Source: Labilibaculum sp. (GTDB taxonomy: Bacteria; Bacteroidota; Bacteroidia; Bacteroidales; Marinifilaceae). From it: 64,000 bases of DNA. Each line of letters starts with the position of its first letter. The stretch's first letter is position 1. Where the stretch lies: positions 744,001 through 808,000 of the forward strand of contig NZ_OY761461.1 in NCBI RefSeq assembly GCF_963664555.1, in the 5' to 3' direction. This document shows positions 1-9,008 of this stretch, in pieces. The notes beneath the pieces are model-generated. The model did no database searches. It was given only the letters and a program-made list of their open reading frames with translations, and was not told the DNA's origin. A program made the position numbers and the translations under genes.

Positions 1-2856
1 TGTTGGTTCCAGTTGTTTGTACAAGATTAGTTTTCCGGCTGAATCGAACAATTCTACCTGTATGTTGGTTGAGTAATTGAAATTTTCATGCAAATCGATC
101 ACCAACTTTCCTTTTGTTGGGTTCGGATAAATGGAGATGTTCTTTTTGATAAGCTCTTCAATTCCTACCAAAATGACTTCTACCTGTTCCGATATTTCTG
201 ATTTGCATCCATATTGATTCCAAACCTCTACGGAATAATTTCCATCCTGCGATGGCGAGAATTCCTGATTGGTGGTTCCATTCTGCACCTCGTTGTTTCT
301 GTACCATTGGTATTCAGTTGCAGATGTAGAAGACAGAATGCCGTTATTGTAAGTTGCGACAGGAATTTGCGGTAAGTCATGAACGGTTATCAATACCTGA
401 TCGGCAGCCGAACAGCCATTGCTGTTTTCTACACGAAGAGTGCAGGTGCCGGTTGAACCGATTTCATGCGCATTTGTGCCTTCCACGTCGTTCCAAAAGT
501 AGTGAGCGTAGGCATCCGAAACCGTAAAAGTATGAGTTTCACCGTCGCAAAGATCAATATCGTCGCCCAAATTAATATCCGGACTTTCCTTAAAAGTTAG
601 GCTCACCATGTCTGTTGCTTCGCAACCATTGGCATCAATCACTTTCAAGGTGTAATCTCCTTCAGCGGAAGCGATTAATTCATTGATGCCTTCTGTGTTG
701 TTCCAGAAATACTGCGCAAAATTGTCTGCGGCACTAAAAGTATGCTCGCTGCCTTGGCAGATTTGCACATCAGCGCCCAAATCAACTGTTGGAGCAGTAT
801 GGAAAGAAAGATTCGCTATATCAGTAGCTTCGCAACCATTTGCATCAATTACTTTCAGGGTGTAATCTCCTTCCGCGGAAGCGATCAATTCTTTTGTTCC
901 TTCTGCATTGTTCCAGAAATACTGTGCGAAATTGTCCGCGGCACTAAAAGTGTGTTCGCTGCCTTCGCAGATTTGCACATCAGCACCCAAATCAACTGTT
1001 GGAGCAGTATGGAAGGAAAGATTTGCCACGTCAGTAGCTTCGCATCCATTTGCATCAATTACTTTCAGGGTGTAATCTCCTTCCGCGGAAGCGATCAATT
1101 CATTTGTTCCTTCTGCATTGTTCCAGAAATACAGCGCAAAGTTGTCCGCGACACTAAAAGTATGCTCGCCACCTTGGCAGATTTGTACATCAGCACCCAA
1201 ATCAACCGATGGAGCAGTATGGAAGGAAAGATTTGCCACGTCAGTAGCTTCGCATCCGTTGTTGTCCACCACTTTTAGGGTGTAATCTCCTTCCGCCGAA
1301 GCGATCAATTCATTTGTTCCTTCTGCATTGTTCCAGAAATACTGCGCAAAATTATCGGCTGCACTAAAAGTGTGTTCGCTGCCTTCGCAGATTTGTACAT
1401 CAGCACCCAAATCAATACTTGGAATTTCATGTATGCTAATAAAATCCGTTATGCTTGAAACATCTGATAAGGAATAGGTATCATTGGTTGTTGTTAATGA
1501 TACGGTAAACGAACCAGCTGTATCGTATGTGTGCAGAGGATTTTCTTCGGTACTTGTATTTCCGTCGCCAAAATCCCAAAGATAAGTTTCTCCATCGCTT
1601 GAGTTGTTGGTAAACTGAACAGTCATTGAACCGCAGTTTTCTGTTTTATCGGCGGTGAAATTAGCAACAACCCGAGCTAACCTATTAATTGTATCCGTAG
1701 TTGCAACGCTCCATTGTTTGGTGTCATCAAGGAATTGAAAATGAATGAGCTGATTGTCTCCAATGGGAAGCTGATCGAGATGAATGGATTCTGACAAGGT
1801 GAATGGAGTAATCGATTCATTTAAATCAACCTGATTGATACTTGTTACATCATCATTGAACCAATATCGGTACGAAGTGATTTTTCGGGCAATGATTCCG
1901 GAATTGCTGCCATATTTTCGAATAAAAGATGTTGCAGGAACGCTCCATTGATTCGAATCATCTTTAAAGCGCATGTGTATGGAATGAAAGCCACTTGCCA
2001 GCAGTTTGGTATCCAAAACCTGATTGATTACAGCAGTATCGGCTAAAGGCAAAGATGAGGCAATTCGATTGTTGAAATCATCATCCATCCAGTATTCAAA
2101 ACCATTAATTTTTCGTACGATACTTTCTGTTCCAATTTCGTATTTTCTGAAGAAAGAAGTTACCGGAGTGCTCCATTGCTTTGAATCATCACGAAAACGA
2201 AAGTGTATGGAATGAAATCCGGTTGCTAAGGTTTTTGTATCCATCACCTGATTCAGATTGGCGATGCCGGTAACAGGAATTGCCGAAGCATGTCTGTCTG
2301 CGAAATTATCATCCATCCAGTATTCAAAACCATTAATTTTCCGAACGATACTTTCTGTTCCAATTTCGTATTTTCGAAAGAATGATGTTACCGGAGTACT
2401 CCATTGCTTTGAATCATCGCGAAAGCGAAAATGAATGGAATGAAATCCTGCAGCCAAACTTTTTGTATCCATCACCTGATTGAGATTGGCGATGTTTGTC
2501 AGAGGAATGGCTGAGACGATCCGACTAGCGAAATCATCGTCTATCCAATATTCAAACTTCGAAATATTGCGGGTGACCGCAACTGTTCCGTCAGGATATT
2601 TCCTGAAAAAATCAGTTACTGGTACAGACCATCTTTTGGAATCATCTCTGAACCTGAAATGGACAGAGTGAAAACCATCGGATAGGCCGGTAGTGATTGT
2701 ATTATTGCTTAATTCAAGTGTTGCAACTCCCGTTTCTGTGACTGATATCCGAGATGTAAAATTATCATCGAACCAGTATTCATACTTGTCAATGTTTTGG
2801 GAGTAAAGAGTATGCGTAATTGAAAAAAGCAATAGTAATAGAATTACTTTTTTCAT
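1..2856 (-). CDS. Secreted multi-repeat protein with T9SS sorting domain (3' end outside window)
   Basis: The frame is read from the ATG at 2856 (signal-like MKKVILLLLLFSITHTLYSQ) down to base 1, 952 codons without the stop. After the signal peptide come about five 76-residue repeats with the core EYWxDDxF...GFHSIHFRFRDDSKQW (residues ~27-390). A PKD-like domain (~393-472, YLWDFGDGNTS) follows, then about six 70-residue Ig-like modules with DLGADVQIC and YFWNNAEGT. The visible end, ISIYPNPTKGKLVIDL and a Gly-Lys-Leu-rich beta segment, is a type A sorting domain for the type IX secretion system. The protein is therefore probably exported through the T9SS to the cell surface or medium. It starts two bases after the stop of the beta-helix gene, so the two form an operon. 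Its substrate or partner is unknown; an adhesin or structural surface role is an inference from the repeats. Confidence 0.85.
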   Translation of the reverse strand, partial: MKKVILLLLLFSITHTLYSQNIDKYEYWFDDNFTSRISVTETGVATLELSNNTITTGLSDGFHSVHFRFRDDSKRWSVPVTDFFRKYPDGTVAVTRNISKFEYWIDDDFASRIVSAIPLTNIANLNQVMDTKSLAAGFHSIHFRFRDDSKQWSTPVTSFFRKYEIGTESIVRKINGFEYWMDDNFADRHASAIPVTGIANLNQVMDTKTLATGFHSIHFRFRDDSKQWSTPVTSFFRKYEIGTESIVRKINGFEYWMDDDFNNRIASSLPLADTAVINQVLDTKLLASGFHSIHMRFKDDSNQWSVPATSFIRKYGSNSGIIARKITSYRYWFNDDVTSINQVDLNESITPFTLSESIHLDQLPIGDNQLIHFQFLDDTKQWSVATTDTINRLARVVANFTADKTENCGSMTVQFTNNSSDGETYLWDFGDGNTSTEENPLHTYDTAGSFTVSLTTTNDTYSLSDVSSITDFISIHEIPSIDLGADVQICEGSEHTFSAADNFAQYFWNNAEGTNELIASAEGDYTLKVVDNNGCEATDVANLSFHTAPSVDLGADVQICQGGEHTFSVADNFALYFWNNAEGTNELIASAEGDYTLKVIDANGCEATDVANLSFHTAPTVDLGADVQICEGSEHTFSAADNFAQYFWNNAEGTKELIASAEGDYTLKVIDANGCEATDIANLSFHTAPTVDLGADVQICQGSEHTFSAADNFAQYFWNNTEGINELIASAEGDYTLKVIDANGCEATDMVSLTFKESPDINLGDDIDLCDGETHTFTVSDAYAHYFWNDVEGTNAHEIGSTGTCTLRVENSNGCSAADQVLITVHDLPQIPVATYNNGILSSTSATEYQWYRNNEVQNGTTNQEFSPSQDGNYSVEVWNQYGCKSEISEQVEVILVGIEELIKKNISIYPNPTKGKLVIDLHENFNYSTNIQVELFDSAGKLILYKQLEPT
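547..1386. repeat. 210-bp tandem repeats within the secreted protein gene
   Basis: The anchor word gcagattt (or a close variant) recurs at 547, 757, 967, 1177 and 1387, exactly 210 bp apart. Each unit encodes one 70-residue Ig-like module. The units from 757 onward are nearly identical at the DNA level; the one before 757 and those below 547 are more diverged. This points to recent unit duplication. Confidence 0.9.
1700..2800. repeat. 228-bp tandem repeats (EYWxDD modules)
   Basis: The segments at 2013 (ccaaaacctg), 2241 and 2469 (both ccatcacctg) are spaced by exactly 228 bp, or 76 codons. About five units can be followed, the outer two being more diverged. They encode the EYWxDD...HFRFRDDSKQW modules of the same secreted protein. 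Confidence 0.85.
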
Positions 2857-2858
2857 AT

Positions 2859-3917
2859 TTATCTGTTTTGAGCTGAGATTTTGAATTGAATTGGAAGATC
2901 GCCATCGGTATTGGTTGTTCTTGATATGGTTTTTTCTTCAATTAATGGAATAACAGGTGCACAATTATCTTTGTAAGGGGTTGGATTATCTAAATTGTCT
3001 TTGGTTCCGTAAATTCCGATTTGAGTTCCATCGTCTCCGTTAATTGCATCGTAAGGGGTCAGTAAATGCAAATCAAAATCGTAAGCGTAGATGGTTGTTG
3101 TTCCATCCCAGCTTGTAAAAACAGATGCTCCGTTTGATGCTGCTACGATTTGATTACTGGTAAAAGTATTGTCGGCTATTGGGTTAGTTTGGTAATCGTA
3201 GTCGCTGATGATAAGATTTTTGTGCAGTGATATGTTGTTGCAGTTTCTGAGTAAATCTGCAGTGGTTGTTCCATTGTAATAAATAATATTACTTTCAAGA
3301 GTGCATTCAGCACAGTAATAACACAGGTAATTTACTGCACCATGTAAAAATATGTTGTTTGAGAATAATCCAAATTTTGCGTTTTGAACATATCCAGTGG
3401 AAATTATGTTTTTTTCGAAAATATAGGTCGTACAATTATTGATGTTGATATTGCCTCTGAAAATGCATTCCGAAACGATAAATGAAGATGAAAAAGTAAT
3501 GGTTGTGGGTAAGGTAATGTTTCTCATGTTGCACCGGCTAATGGTATATCCTGTTAGATCTGAGGCATTGTAACCAGCCATATCGATATCATCGCAGTAA
3601 ACACCTTCTATTTTGCCTTTTATGGCACCGGCTCTAACATAAATAGCACCCGAAACTTCTGTTATTCCTGTAGCTGCAGTAGTGCTTGGATGATGACCGG
3701 CGCCAAATATTGTGAGTTCTTTGTTAATGTGAAGATTTTCGATAAAGTTACCGGCTGAAATGTAAATGGTATCGCCGGCTGCGGATGCTGTTATGGCAGT
3801 ACTGATTGTATTGTACATACTTGCAGTACCTTGGTGGTGAAGAATAACCCGTCTTTGAGCTTGTCCGGTAAAAACGATTGTAAAGAAAACAGTGATTAAG
3901 AGTAGAAGTTTTTTCAT
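2859..3917 (-). CDS. Secreted parallel beta-helix protein
   Basis: The product has 352 residues. I chose the ATG at 3917, which gives a normal signal peptide (MKKLLLLITVFFTIVFTGQA); an upstream ATG at 3974 would add 19 charged residues ahead of it. The body has a periodic pattern of short hydrophobic strands with Asn turns (GDTIYISAGNF, ISLHKNLIISD), typical of right-handed parallel beta-helix proteins, and an early DTIYISAGNFIEN segment as in pectate-lyase-like folds. No catalytic site is recognisable and no T9SS tail is visible. It ends two bases before the start of the large repeat protein, so the two are probably co-transcribed and may act together outside the cell. Function unknown. Confidence 0.75.
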   Translation of the reverse strand: MKKLLLLITVFFTIVFTGQAQRRVILHHQGTASMYNTISTAITASAAGDTIYISAGNFIENLHINKELTIFGAGHHPSTTAATGITEVSGAIYVRAGAIKGKIEGVYCDDIDMAGYNASDLTGYTISRCNMRNITLPTTITFSSSFIVSECIFRGNININNCTTYIFEKNIISTGYVQNAKFGLFSNNIFLHGAVNYLCYYCAECTLESNIIYYNGTTTADLLRNCNNISLHKNLIISDYDYQTNPIADNTFTSNQIVAASNGASVFTSWDGTTTIYAYDFDLHLLTPYDAINGDDGTQIGIYGTKDNLDNPTPYKDNCAPVIPLIEEKTISRTTNTDGDLPIQFKISAQNR

Positions 3918-3988
3918 TTTTTTTTGAGTTTTAGATTTGTATTTTCTTTTAAAAGTACTTGGATTCAATGGCAAGTCACAGAAGAAAA

Positions 3989-4114
3989 TAACAAGTGGTA
4001 ATTTGCGGTAATAAGTGGGAGTTTTTTAAGAATCAGGCATATATATTCTGACAGTTTGTTTCCTTTGGATTGTCTTATTATTTACCACTTGTTACTCTAT
4101 CTGCTCACTTGTTA
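3989..4114. promoter_or_regulatory. Symmetric 20-bp-spaced repeat sites between divergent genes
   Basis: TAACAAGTGGTAA at 3989-4001 is a perfect inverted match of TTACCACTTGTTA at 4082-4094. Each has a second, degenerate copy exactly 20 bp further along in the same direction: TAATAAGTGG at 4009-4018 and TCACTTGTTA at 4105-4114. The layout is two direct-repeat pairs facing each other, one towards each divergent gene. LytTR-type regulators bind pairs of about 9-bp direct repeats roughly two helical turns apart, so these could be operators for the LytTR protein encoded at 7107-7946. The same 10-mer also occurs at 48946 near an unrelated gene, so a dispersed repeat is the alternative. Confidence 0.4.
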
Positions 4115-4190
4115 TCTATTGAATCATAATTCAGAATAGAATTCCTATCTTGGTATTTGTATTTAAAAACCCCTTATATCTAAACTCAAA

Positions 4191-7100
4191 ATGAGGAGAA
4201 TCTGTCTCATCATGTTCCTGATTTTTTTGACTCTTTCTGTGTTTGCACAGCAGCGTCCATATATCAATTATACAACTCATTCGGGTTTGCCTCAAATTCA
4301 GGTTCGTGCCATTCATCAAGATCATTTAGGGTATATTTGGGTGGGAACCAAGTCTGGTTTGGTGAAGTTCAATGGAGAAGAGTTTGAGAATTACCTGCCT
4401 AATAAAAGTATATATGAGATTGAAAGCGATTCGAAAGGACGGGTTTATGTAAAAACCTACGATCAGCTTTATCGGTTCGATGGCAGGGATATGCTGCTGT
4501 TAACAGGCTTCAAAAATCCTGCTGCGGTGATTATAGGGAATGAAGAGTATTGGATTTTAGCTGAAAATTGCCTTTTTCAATATCAAGATACATTAGAAAT
4601 TAAGCGGTTTGTTCCGGATGTGAATTTTAAAGGAGTCATAAACTCGGTTGCATATGTAAAGGATAAAGCCAGGATGTATTTTACAATGCAGGATTTAAAT
4701 CAAATCTATAGAATTGTAGATGGGGAAATCGAACGCGAAACTAAATTTGAAGGAGCTGTAAAACGAAAGGTTTTAGCTTTAAAGGGAGAGGTAATTGTTT
4801 TGGTGGAGGAAGAAAATGAGGACATCCATTATCTTAATCCGGTTGATAAGAGCAATTATTTTAGTGTTTACCGAACCAACAACCGGGTTGATAGTATCAA
4901 AATAAACCATTTGCCTGTAAAGAATTACCTTTATGTCAACGACTATTCTTTTTACCGTTTGGACAGTGTTACAAAATCCTTCACAAAATTTGATTTGGCT
5001 TTTATAAAAGCACCATATCCCGCCATTTTAGACCGGGACAATAATATTTGGGCTGGCTCCGACAATGGCTTGTATCAAATATTCAATGGACCCATATCCA
5101 ATTTTCCCAGAAGCTTTATGAATGATTTCTGGACAATGATTAAAGGGGATGACGGTCATTTTTATGGTGCTGTATATAAAGATGCTTTGTATCGTTTGGA
5201 CATGAAATCTCAAACCAAGGAGGAAATTCTTGCTCCGGGGCCATTCCACCGAAAGGAGACTGATTATTATTATGGTGCTTCGAAAGATAAAAAGGGTTTT
5301 CTGTATTTCCCAACGCATTACGGATTGGTGAAATACAACTACCAAAACACAAAGAAATTCGATACCGGAATTTCCTTGATCACGAAATACGATTCTGTTA
5401 GCAATCGAATTATATTCGGACAAATGAACGGACTTGGTTTTATCGATGAGAATGAAAATATTGAGATTCTGATTGATTCAAGCAAGCAGTTGGTTCCTTC
5501 GCATCCTAAAGCTATAGATTTTGATGAAGAGGGAAATATTTGGATTGGGACTAATGGTTGTCTCACCAAATACGACCGAAAAAAGAAATGTTTTTCAAAA
5601 ATAGAAGGCGGTCCTAAGTATGGTGTTTTTTCTATCCATAAAGATGTAAAAGGAAATTTTTGGATGGGAGGGAAGGACGGTTTGTGGTTTTACAATTCAC
5701 AAAATGAGGAATTTAGAAGAGTCGACGATGGAATCATCGAAAACAATATTGCCGGAATTATCTCGAAAAGTGATGAATTACTGATTGTTGGAACCTCTTT
5801 GGAGGTTTTTGCTATGGATTTGGCATTATTTTATTCCAAAGGAAATATCCGCATGAAGCTGTTCAATTTTCGAAATGGATTTTTGTCCGAGGAGGTTTGT
5901 CAGAATGGGTTTTTACTGGATAAAGATTTGTTGTACGTTCCTTCTACAACTTGCACTTCAGTTATTGATCTGCATAAAGTCAATTTTGATACTGATTTTT
6001 ATGATGTGCGAATTACAAGCCTAAATGATAAGGGAATAATTTATTCAGATACAATCTCCAGATCAGAAATTTGTATGGAAAATGGTTGTAACGAATTGGA
6101 TTTATCTTTTGAAGCAATTGGTTTTGGTTTGCCAACCAATCCGATGTTCAAATACAAGTTGGATGGTGTAGATAAAACTTGGAGCGATTGGACAAAAAAG
6201 AAGTATGCAAACTATCGGAATTTGGCTTCAGGAAACTATTGTTTTCATGTAATGGCGCGCCCAGGCGGAAATCCAAATGTAACAACACAAAAAGAGGATC
6301 ATTTGCATCTTAAAATTTCGTTGCCTTTTTATAAGGAGCCTCGTTTTTATCAGCATACTTTAATTGGTTTTGTAATATTGGTGTTGATACTTGGTTTTTT
6401 TGTTCATTCCAGAATCCATATTAAAATGAAAATGTTGGATCGGGAACGAAAAATAAAATTTCTTGAAATTGCGACTTTGCAGGCACAATTAAATCCTCAT
6501 TTTGTTTTTAATATTTTGTCGTCAGTACAGAATTTAATCAGTTTGCATAAGCCCGAAAAGGCCAACGAATACTTAATTAAGTTTTCAAGATTGATTCGTG
6601 CTTACATGGAGGCATCTATTAAATCATCAAAGGTTTTACTGGGAGCTTCGGTTAGCAGTGAAATTACGATTAAAGAGGAAGTGGATTTATTGCAGATGTA
6701 TATTGAATTGGAACAGGTAAAACATAAAGAACGGAAGTTTGATTTTGAAATTAAATTGGATTCTGATGACCTCCAAAACAAAACAATTCCGCCAATGATT
6801 TTGCAGCCTTTGGTAGAAAATGCAATTAAACATGGTTTGGAGCCTGGTGAGAAAATTGGATTTCTGCAGATTCGCTTTTCAGATCGGGAAGATGGTGTGG
6901 AATGTATGATTCGGGATAATGGAATTGGACGGGAACGCTCTCAGCAAAATAAAAAGGATTCGATCAAATTGTATCAGTCCAGAGGATTGGAACTAATCAA
7001 TAAAAAAATTGAAATTCTCAACGATCTGGATTATAAAATTAAGATTGAATACAAAGACCTTGATGAAGGAACAGAAGTAAGTGTGACATTTACTAATTAG
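4191..7100 (+). CDS. Propeller sensor histidine kinase (LytS/His_kinase family)
   Basis: The product has 969 residues. It begins with a signal peptide (MRRICLIMFLIFLTLSVFAQ), followed by a periplasmic two-component-regulator propeller with motifs such as GYIWVGTKSGLVKF and NIWIGTNG over residues ~25-620. A Y_Y_Y-like beta domain follows (~640-715), then one membrane helix (~722-742), then the kinase part. The kinase has the LytS-type phospho-acceptor block LNPHFVFNILSS with His770 and an ATP-binding N-box PLVENAIKHG near residue 875. It probably senses an extracellular ligand and phosphorylates the LytTR regulator encoded six bases downstream. The divergent secreted proteins upstream are plausible targets; that link is inferred from position only. 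Confidence 0.88.
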   Translation: MRRICLIMFLIFLTLSVFAQQRPYINYTTHSGLPQIQVRAIHQDHLGYIWVGTKSGLVKFNGEEFENYLPNKSIYEIESDSKGRVYVKTYDQLYRFDGRDMLLLTGFKNPAAVIIGNEEYWILAENCLFQYQDTLEIKRFVPDVNFKGVINSVAYVKDKARMYFTMQDLNQIYRIVDGEIERETKFEGAVKRKVLALKGEVIVLVEEENEDIHYLNPVDKSNYFSVYRTNNRVDSIKINHLPVKNYLYVNDYSFYRLDSVTKSFTKFDLAFIKAPYPAILDRDNNIWAGSDNGLYQIFNGPISNFPRSFMNDFWTMIKGDDGHFYGAVYKDALYRLDMKSQTKEEILAPGPFHRKETDYYYGASKDKKGFLYFPTHYGLVKYNYQNTKKFDTGISLITKYDSVSNRIIFGQMNGLGFIDENENIEILIDSSKQLVPSHPKAIDFDEEGNIWIGTNGCLTKYDRKKKCFSKIEGGPKYGVFSIHKDVKGNFWMGGKDGLWFYNSQNEEFRRVDDGIIENNIAGIISKSDELLIVGTSLEVFAMDLALFYSKGNIRMKLFNFRNGFLSEEVCQNGFLLDKDLLYVPSTTCTSVIDLHKVNFDTDFYDVRITSLNDKGIIYSDTISRSEICMENGCNELDLSFEAIGFGLPTNPMFKYKLDGVDKTWSDWTKKKYANYRNLASGNYCFHVMARPGGNPNVTTQKEDHLHLKISLPFYKEPRFYQHTLIGFVILVLILGFFVHSRIHIKMKMLDRERKIKFLEIATLQAQLNPHFVFNILSSVQNLISLHKPEKANEYLIKFSRLIRAYMEASIKSSKVLLGASVSSEITIKEEVDLLQMYIELEQVKHKERKFDFEIKLDSDDLQNKTIPPMILQPLVENAIKHGLEPGEKIGFLQIRFSDREDGVECMIRDNGIGRERSQQNKKDSIKLYQSRGLELINKKIEILNDLDYKIKIEYKDLDEGTEVSVTFTN

Positions 7101-7106
7101 CAGGTT

Positions 7107-7946
7107 ATGCAAGAAGTTTATACAGCATTGGTAGTTGAGGATGTCGAAGATACATCAAACTACATCAAACAAAGAATTGAAAAATTGTGTCCTTTAATCA
7201 GAGACATTCAACAAGCATTTAGTATCGATGATGCCTATGAAAAGATTAAAGCGAATCATTTCGATATCATATTTCTGGATATTCAATTGCCTAAAGGAAC
7301 GGGTTTTGATCTTTTGCGAATGCTTTCGGATGAAGGCAAAATAGACTTTGAAATCATTTTTATAACAGGCGAAAGTGCAAAAGAGTTTACCCTTAGAGCC
7401 ATTAAATATTCGGCTCTCGATTTTCTTTACAAGCCTTTAGATGATACTGATTTAATACTTGCTGTAAACAAAGCAACGGAGAAACTGCGATCGCAGTATT
7501 TCAACCGGCAAATAAGCTTGCTTTTAGATCGGGTTGGGGACAGTAACATAAATAAAACCAATAAAATTGCTCTGCATCTGCACAATGGAATTGTTGAATT
7601 TGTGACTGTCGATGAAATTAAATACCTCGAGGCCGATGGTGTAATTGCCTACGTATTTTTAAGAAATGGGAATCGACTCACTACTACCAGAAATTTGGGT
7701 TACTATAAAGAGATGCTGATGATAGATTATAATTTCTATCCCATAAGCAATAGTTTATTAGTAAATCAAGATTATATTCTGCGTTACAATCATAAGGAAC
7801 TGCAACTAACTCTTAATGATGGCACTGTTTTGTTTGCTTCAAAACGTTTTGGGAAAAGTTTTAAAGACACCTTTACTCAGCAAAATAATAACGGATCAAA
7901 AGTTTTGCGAAGTATTGCTCACCTGTGGAAACGAATGCTTGAGTAA
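7107..7946 (+). CDS. LytTR-family response regulator
   Basis: The product has 279 residues. The receiver domain (~1-125) has the acidic pair VVEDVED, the phospho-acceptor Asp58 in FLDIQLP, and a conserved Lys in FLYKPLDD. A LytTR DNA-binding domain follows (~150-255), with the signature VDEIKYLEADGVIAYVFL and a late F-YPISNSLLVN segment. It lies six bases after the kinase gene and is almost certainly its partner. LytTR proteins usually bind direct repeats and activate transcription; candidate sites lie at 3989-4114 upstream of the kinase. Confidence 0.92.
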   Translation: MQEVYTALVVEDVEDTSNYIKQRIEKLCPLIRDIQQAFSIDDAYEKIKANHFDIIFLDIQLPKGTGFDLLRMLSDEGKIDFEIIFITGESAKEFTLRAIKYSALDFLYKPLDDTDLILAVNKATEKLRSQYFNRQISLLLDRVGDSNINKTNKIALHLHNGIVEFVTVDEIKYLEADGVIAYVFLRNGNRLTTTRNLGYYKEMLMIDYNFYPISNSLLVNQDYILRYNHKELQLTLNDGTVLFASKRFGKSFKDTFTQQNNNGSKVLRSIAHLWKRMLE

Positions 7947-7965
7947 TATTTGAAAACCAGAAATC

Positions 7966-8547
7966 TTAAATAATGATTTTAGATATAATGATCTCGCTGT
8001 TCTCCATTCCGGTTAGTTGCAGGTTTGCGCTGCCAAATTGAGTAATCACCAGGAGGTTTCCTTGCTGCAGCTGATGAATTTTCTGATTTATAGTCAGACT
8101 AATTTCACCTGAGAAAATATATCCAATCAGGAAATCTGTTTCTTTTTCAAGAGGTAAATTTACAATTTGTTTCTTTTCAATAGAAAGAGCCTTGATTTCT
8201 CCTTTTGAAGTGCCGTGTGTCATCAAATTAAAATCGATGCATTTTCCAATCGATGAGGTTTTCCAATCTCCTTCAAAGCTGTCTGTATCGAATTTGCCAA
8301 GCTTTTTGCTGTAACGATTTTCGTGAATGATCTCAATCGCGCCATCTAAAATCATGATTTTTCGCGACACGCCGGGTAGGGAAGTGAAGTCTGATTCCTC
8401 AACTTCTACTGTAGCTGTGCTTAGTCTAAAATCAAAATCCCTTTGCTGGTAATCTGATGTTGGAGGATAAATGTATAGTTGAGTGCTTGTTCCGCCTGTC
8501 CAATTGATTGTATTAAAGTCTTTAGCCGTACTAATTTCGAAATTCAT
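7966..8547 (-). CDS. HutD/Ves family cupin-like protein
   Basis: The product has 193 residues. I chose the ATG at 8547 (MNFEISTAKDF); an upstream ATG would add a run of Asn from a trinucleotide repeat and is unlikely. The family pattern is clear: NWTGGTSTQLYIYPP, then FDFRLSTATVE, FTSLPGVSRKIMILDG and a second beta-sandwich half with GYIFSGEISLTINQ. HutD/Ves proteins are small double-cupin proteins with no settled biochemical role; some sit near histidine utilisation genes or are tied to cold response in enterobacteria. Here there is no hut gene nearby. It converges on the LytTR gene with a 19-bp gap. Confidence 0.82.
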   Translation of the reverse strand: MNFEISTAKDFNTINWTGGTSTQLYIYPPTSDYQQRDFDFRLSTATVEVEESDFTSLPGVSRKIMILDGAIEIIHENRYSKKLGKFDTDSFEGDWKTSSIGKCIDFNLMTHGTSKGEIKALSIEKKQIVNLPLEKETDFLIGYIFSGEISLTINQKIHQLQQGNLLVITQFGSANLQLTGMENSEIIISKIII

Positions 8548-9008
8548 GTCGTGGATTGTGTTGTTGTTGTTGTTGTTTCTCAAAAATAGAAATAAAAAGC
8601 CGAAAATAGCAACGGCCCCTATTCCGTGTTATTTTCGGCAAATTATGTCTGTTCAGGTTTTGAAAAAAAGTAGGAGAACAGACCCCTATAATTCCGTTTG
8701 CCAGTAGGTTAATAAAAGCGTTCGGGAATATTTCTTGAAATTTAATGTTGTTAGTTTACAAAAACTATATCAGTAAAATGAGATCGAAACCCAATTCATT
8801 TGAGGTGATCAAAGGAGGGATGAGTTTCGTCTCATTTACACTCAATGTAGTTTTCAGAATATGTAGTTTTTAGTTGTTATCGTATTTAATACATTTTAAA
8901 CCTGATTCCATTTGTGAACTGTTTGTTGCTTGCTGGAGGTCTTTTGCCTGCAGAACACTTCTTCCATCTGGAAGAAGTGTTTGATTGCAGGTTCATTGAT
9001 TTCACAGA
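8548..9008. other. Intergenic region upstream of the Ves gene
   Basis: Next to the Ves start lies a (GTT)6 run at 8560-8577. An inverted repeat, gccgaaaata at 8599-8608 with tattttcggc at 8630-8639, follows. Near the protease stop there is a perfect 12-bp hairpin (8954-8981). I see no gene and no clear promoter match between them. Confidence 0.5.
8954..8981 (-). terminator. Hairpin after the tricorn protease gene
   Basis: AACACTTCTTCC pairs perfectly with GGAAGAAGTGTT across an ATCT loop, 28 bp beyond the protease stop. There is no T-run on either side, so a Rho-independent role is uncertain; it could instead stabilise the mRNA 3' end. Confidence 0.45.

Noticed and set aside
742..1278. Plus-strand ORF of 178 codons with internal repeats
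   Set aside because: It is antisense to the Ig-like repeats of the secreted protein; the repeats of the real gene explain the repeated peptide.
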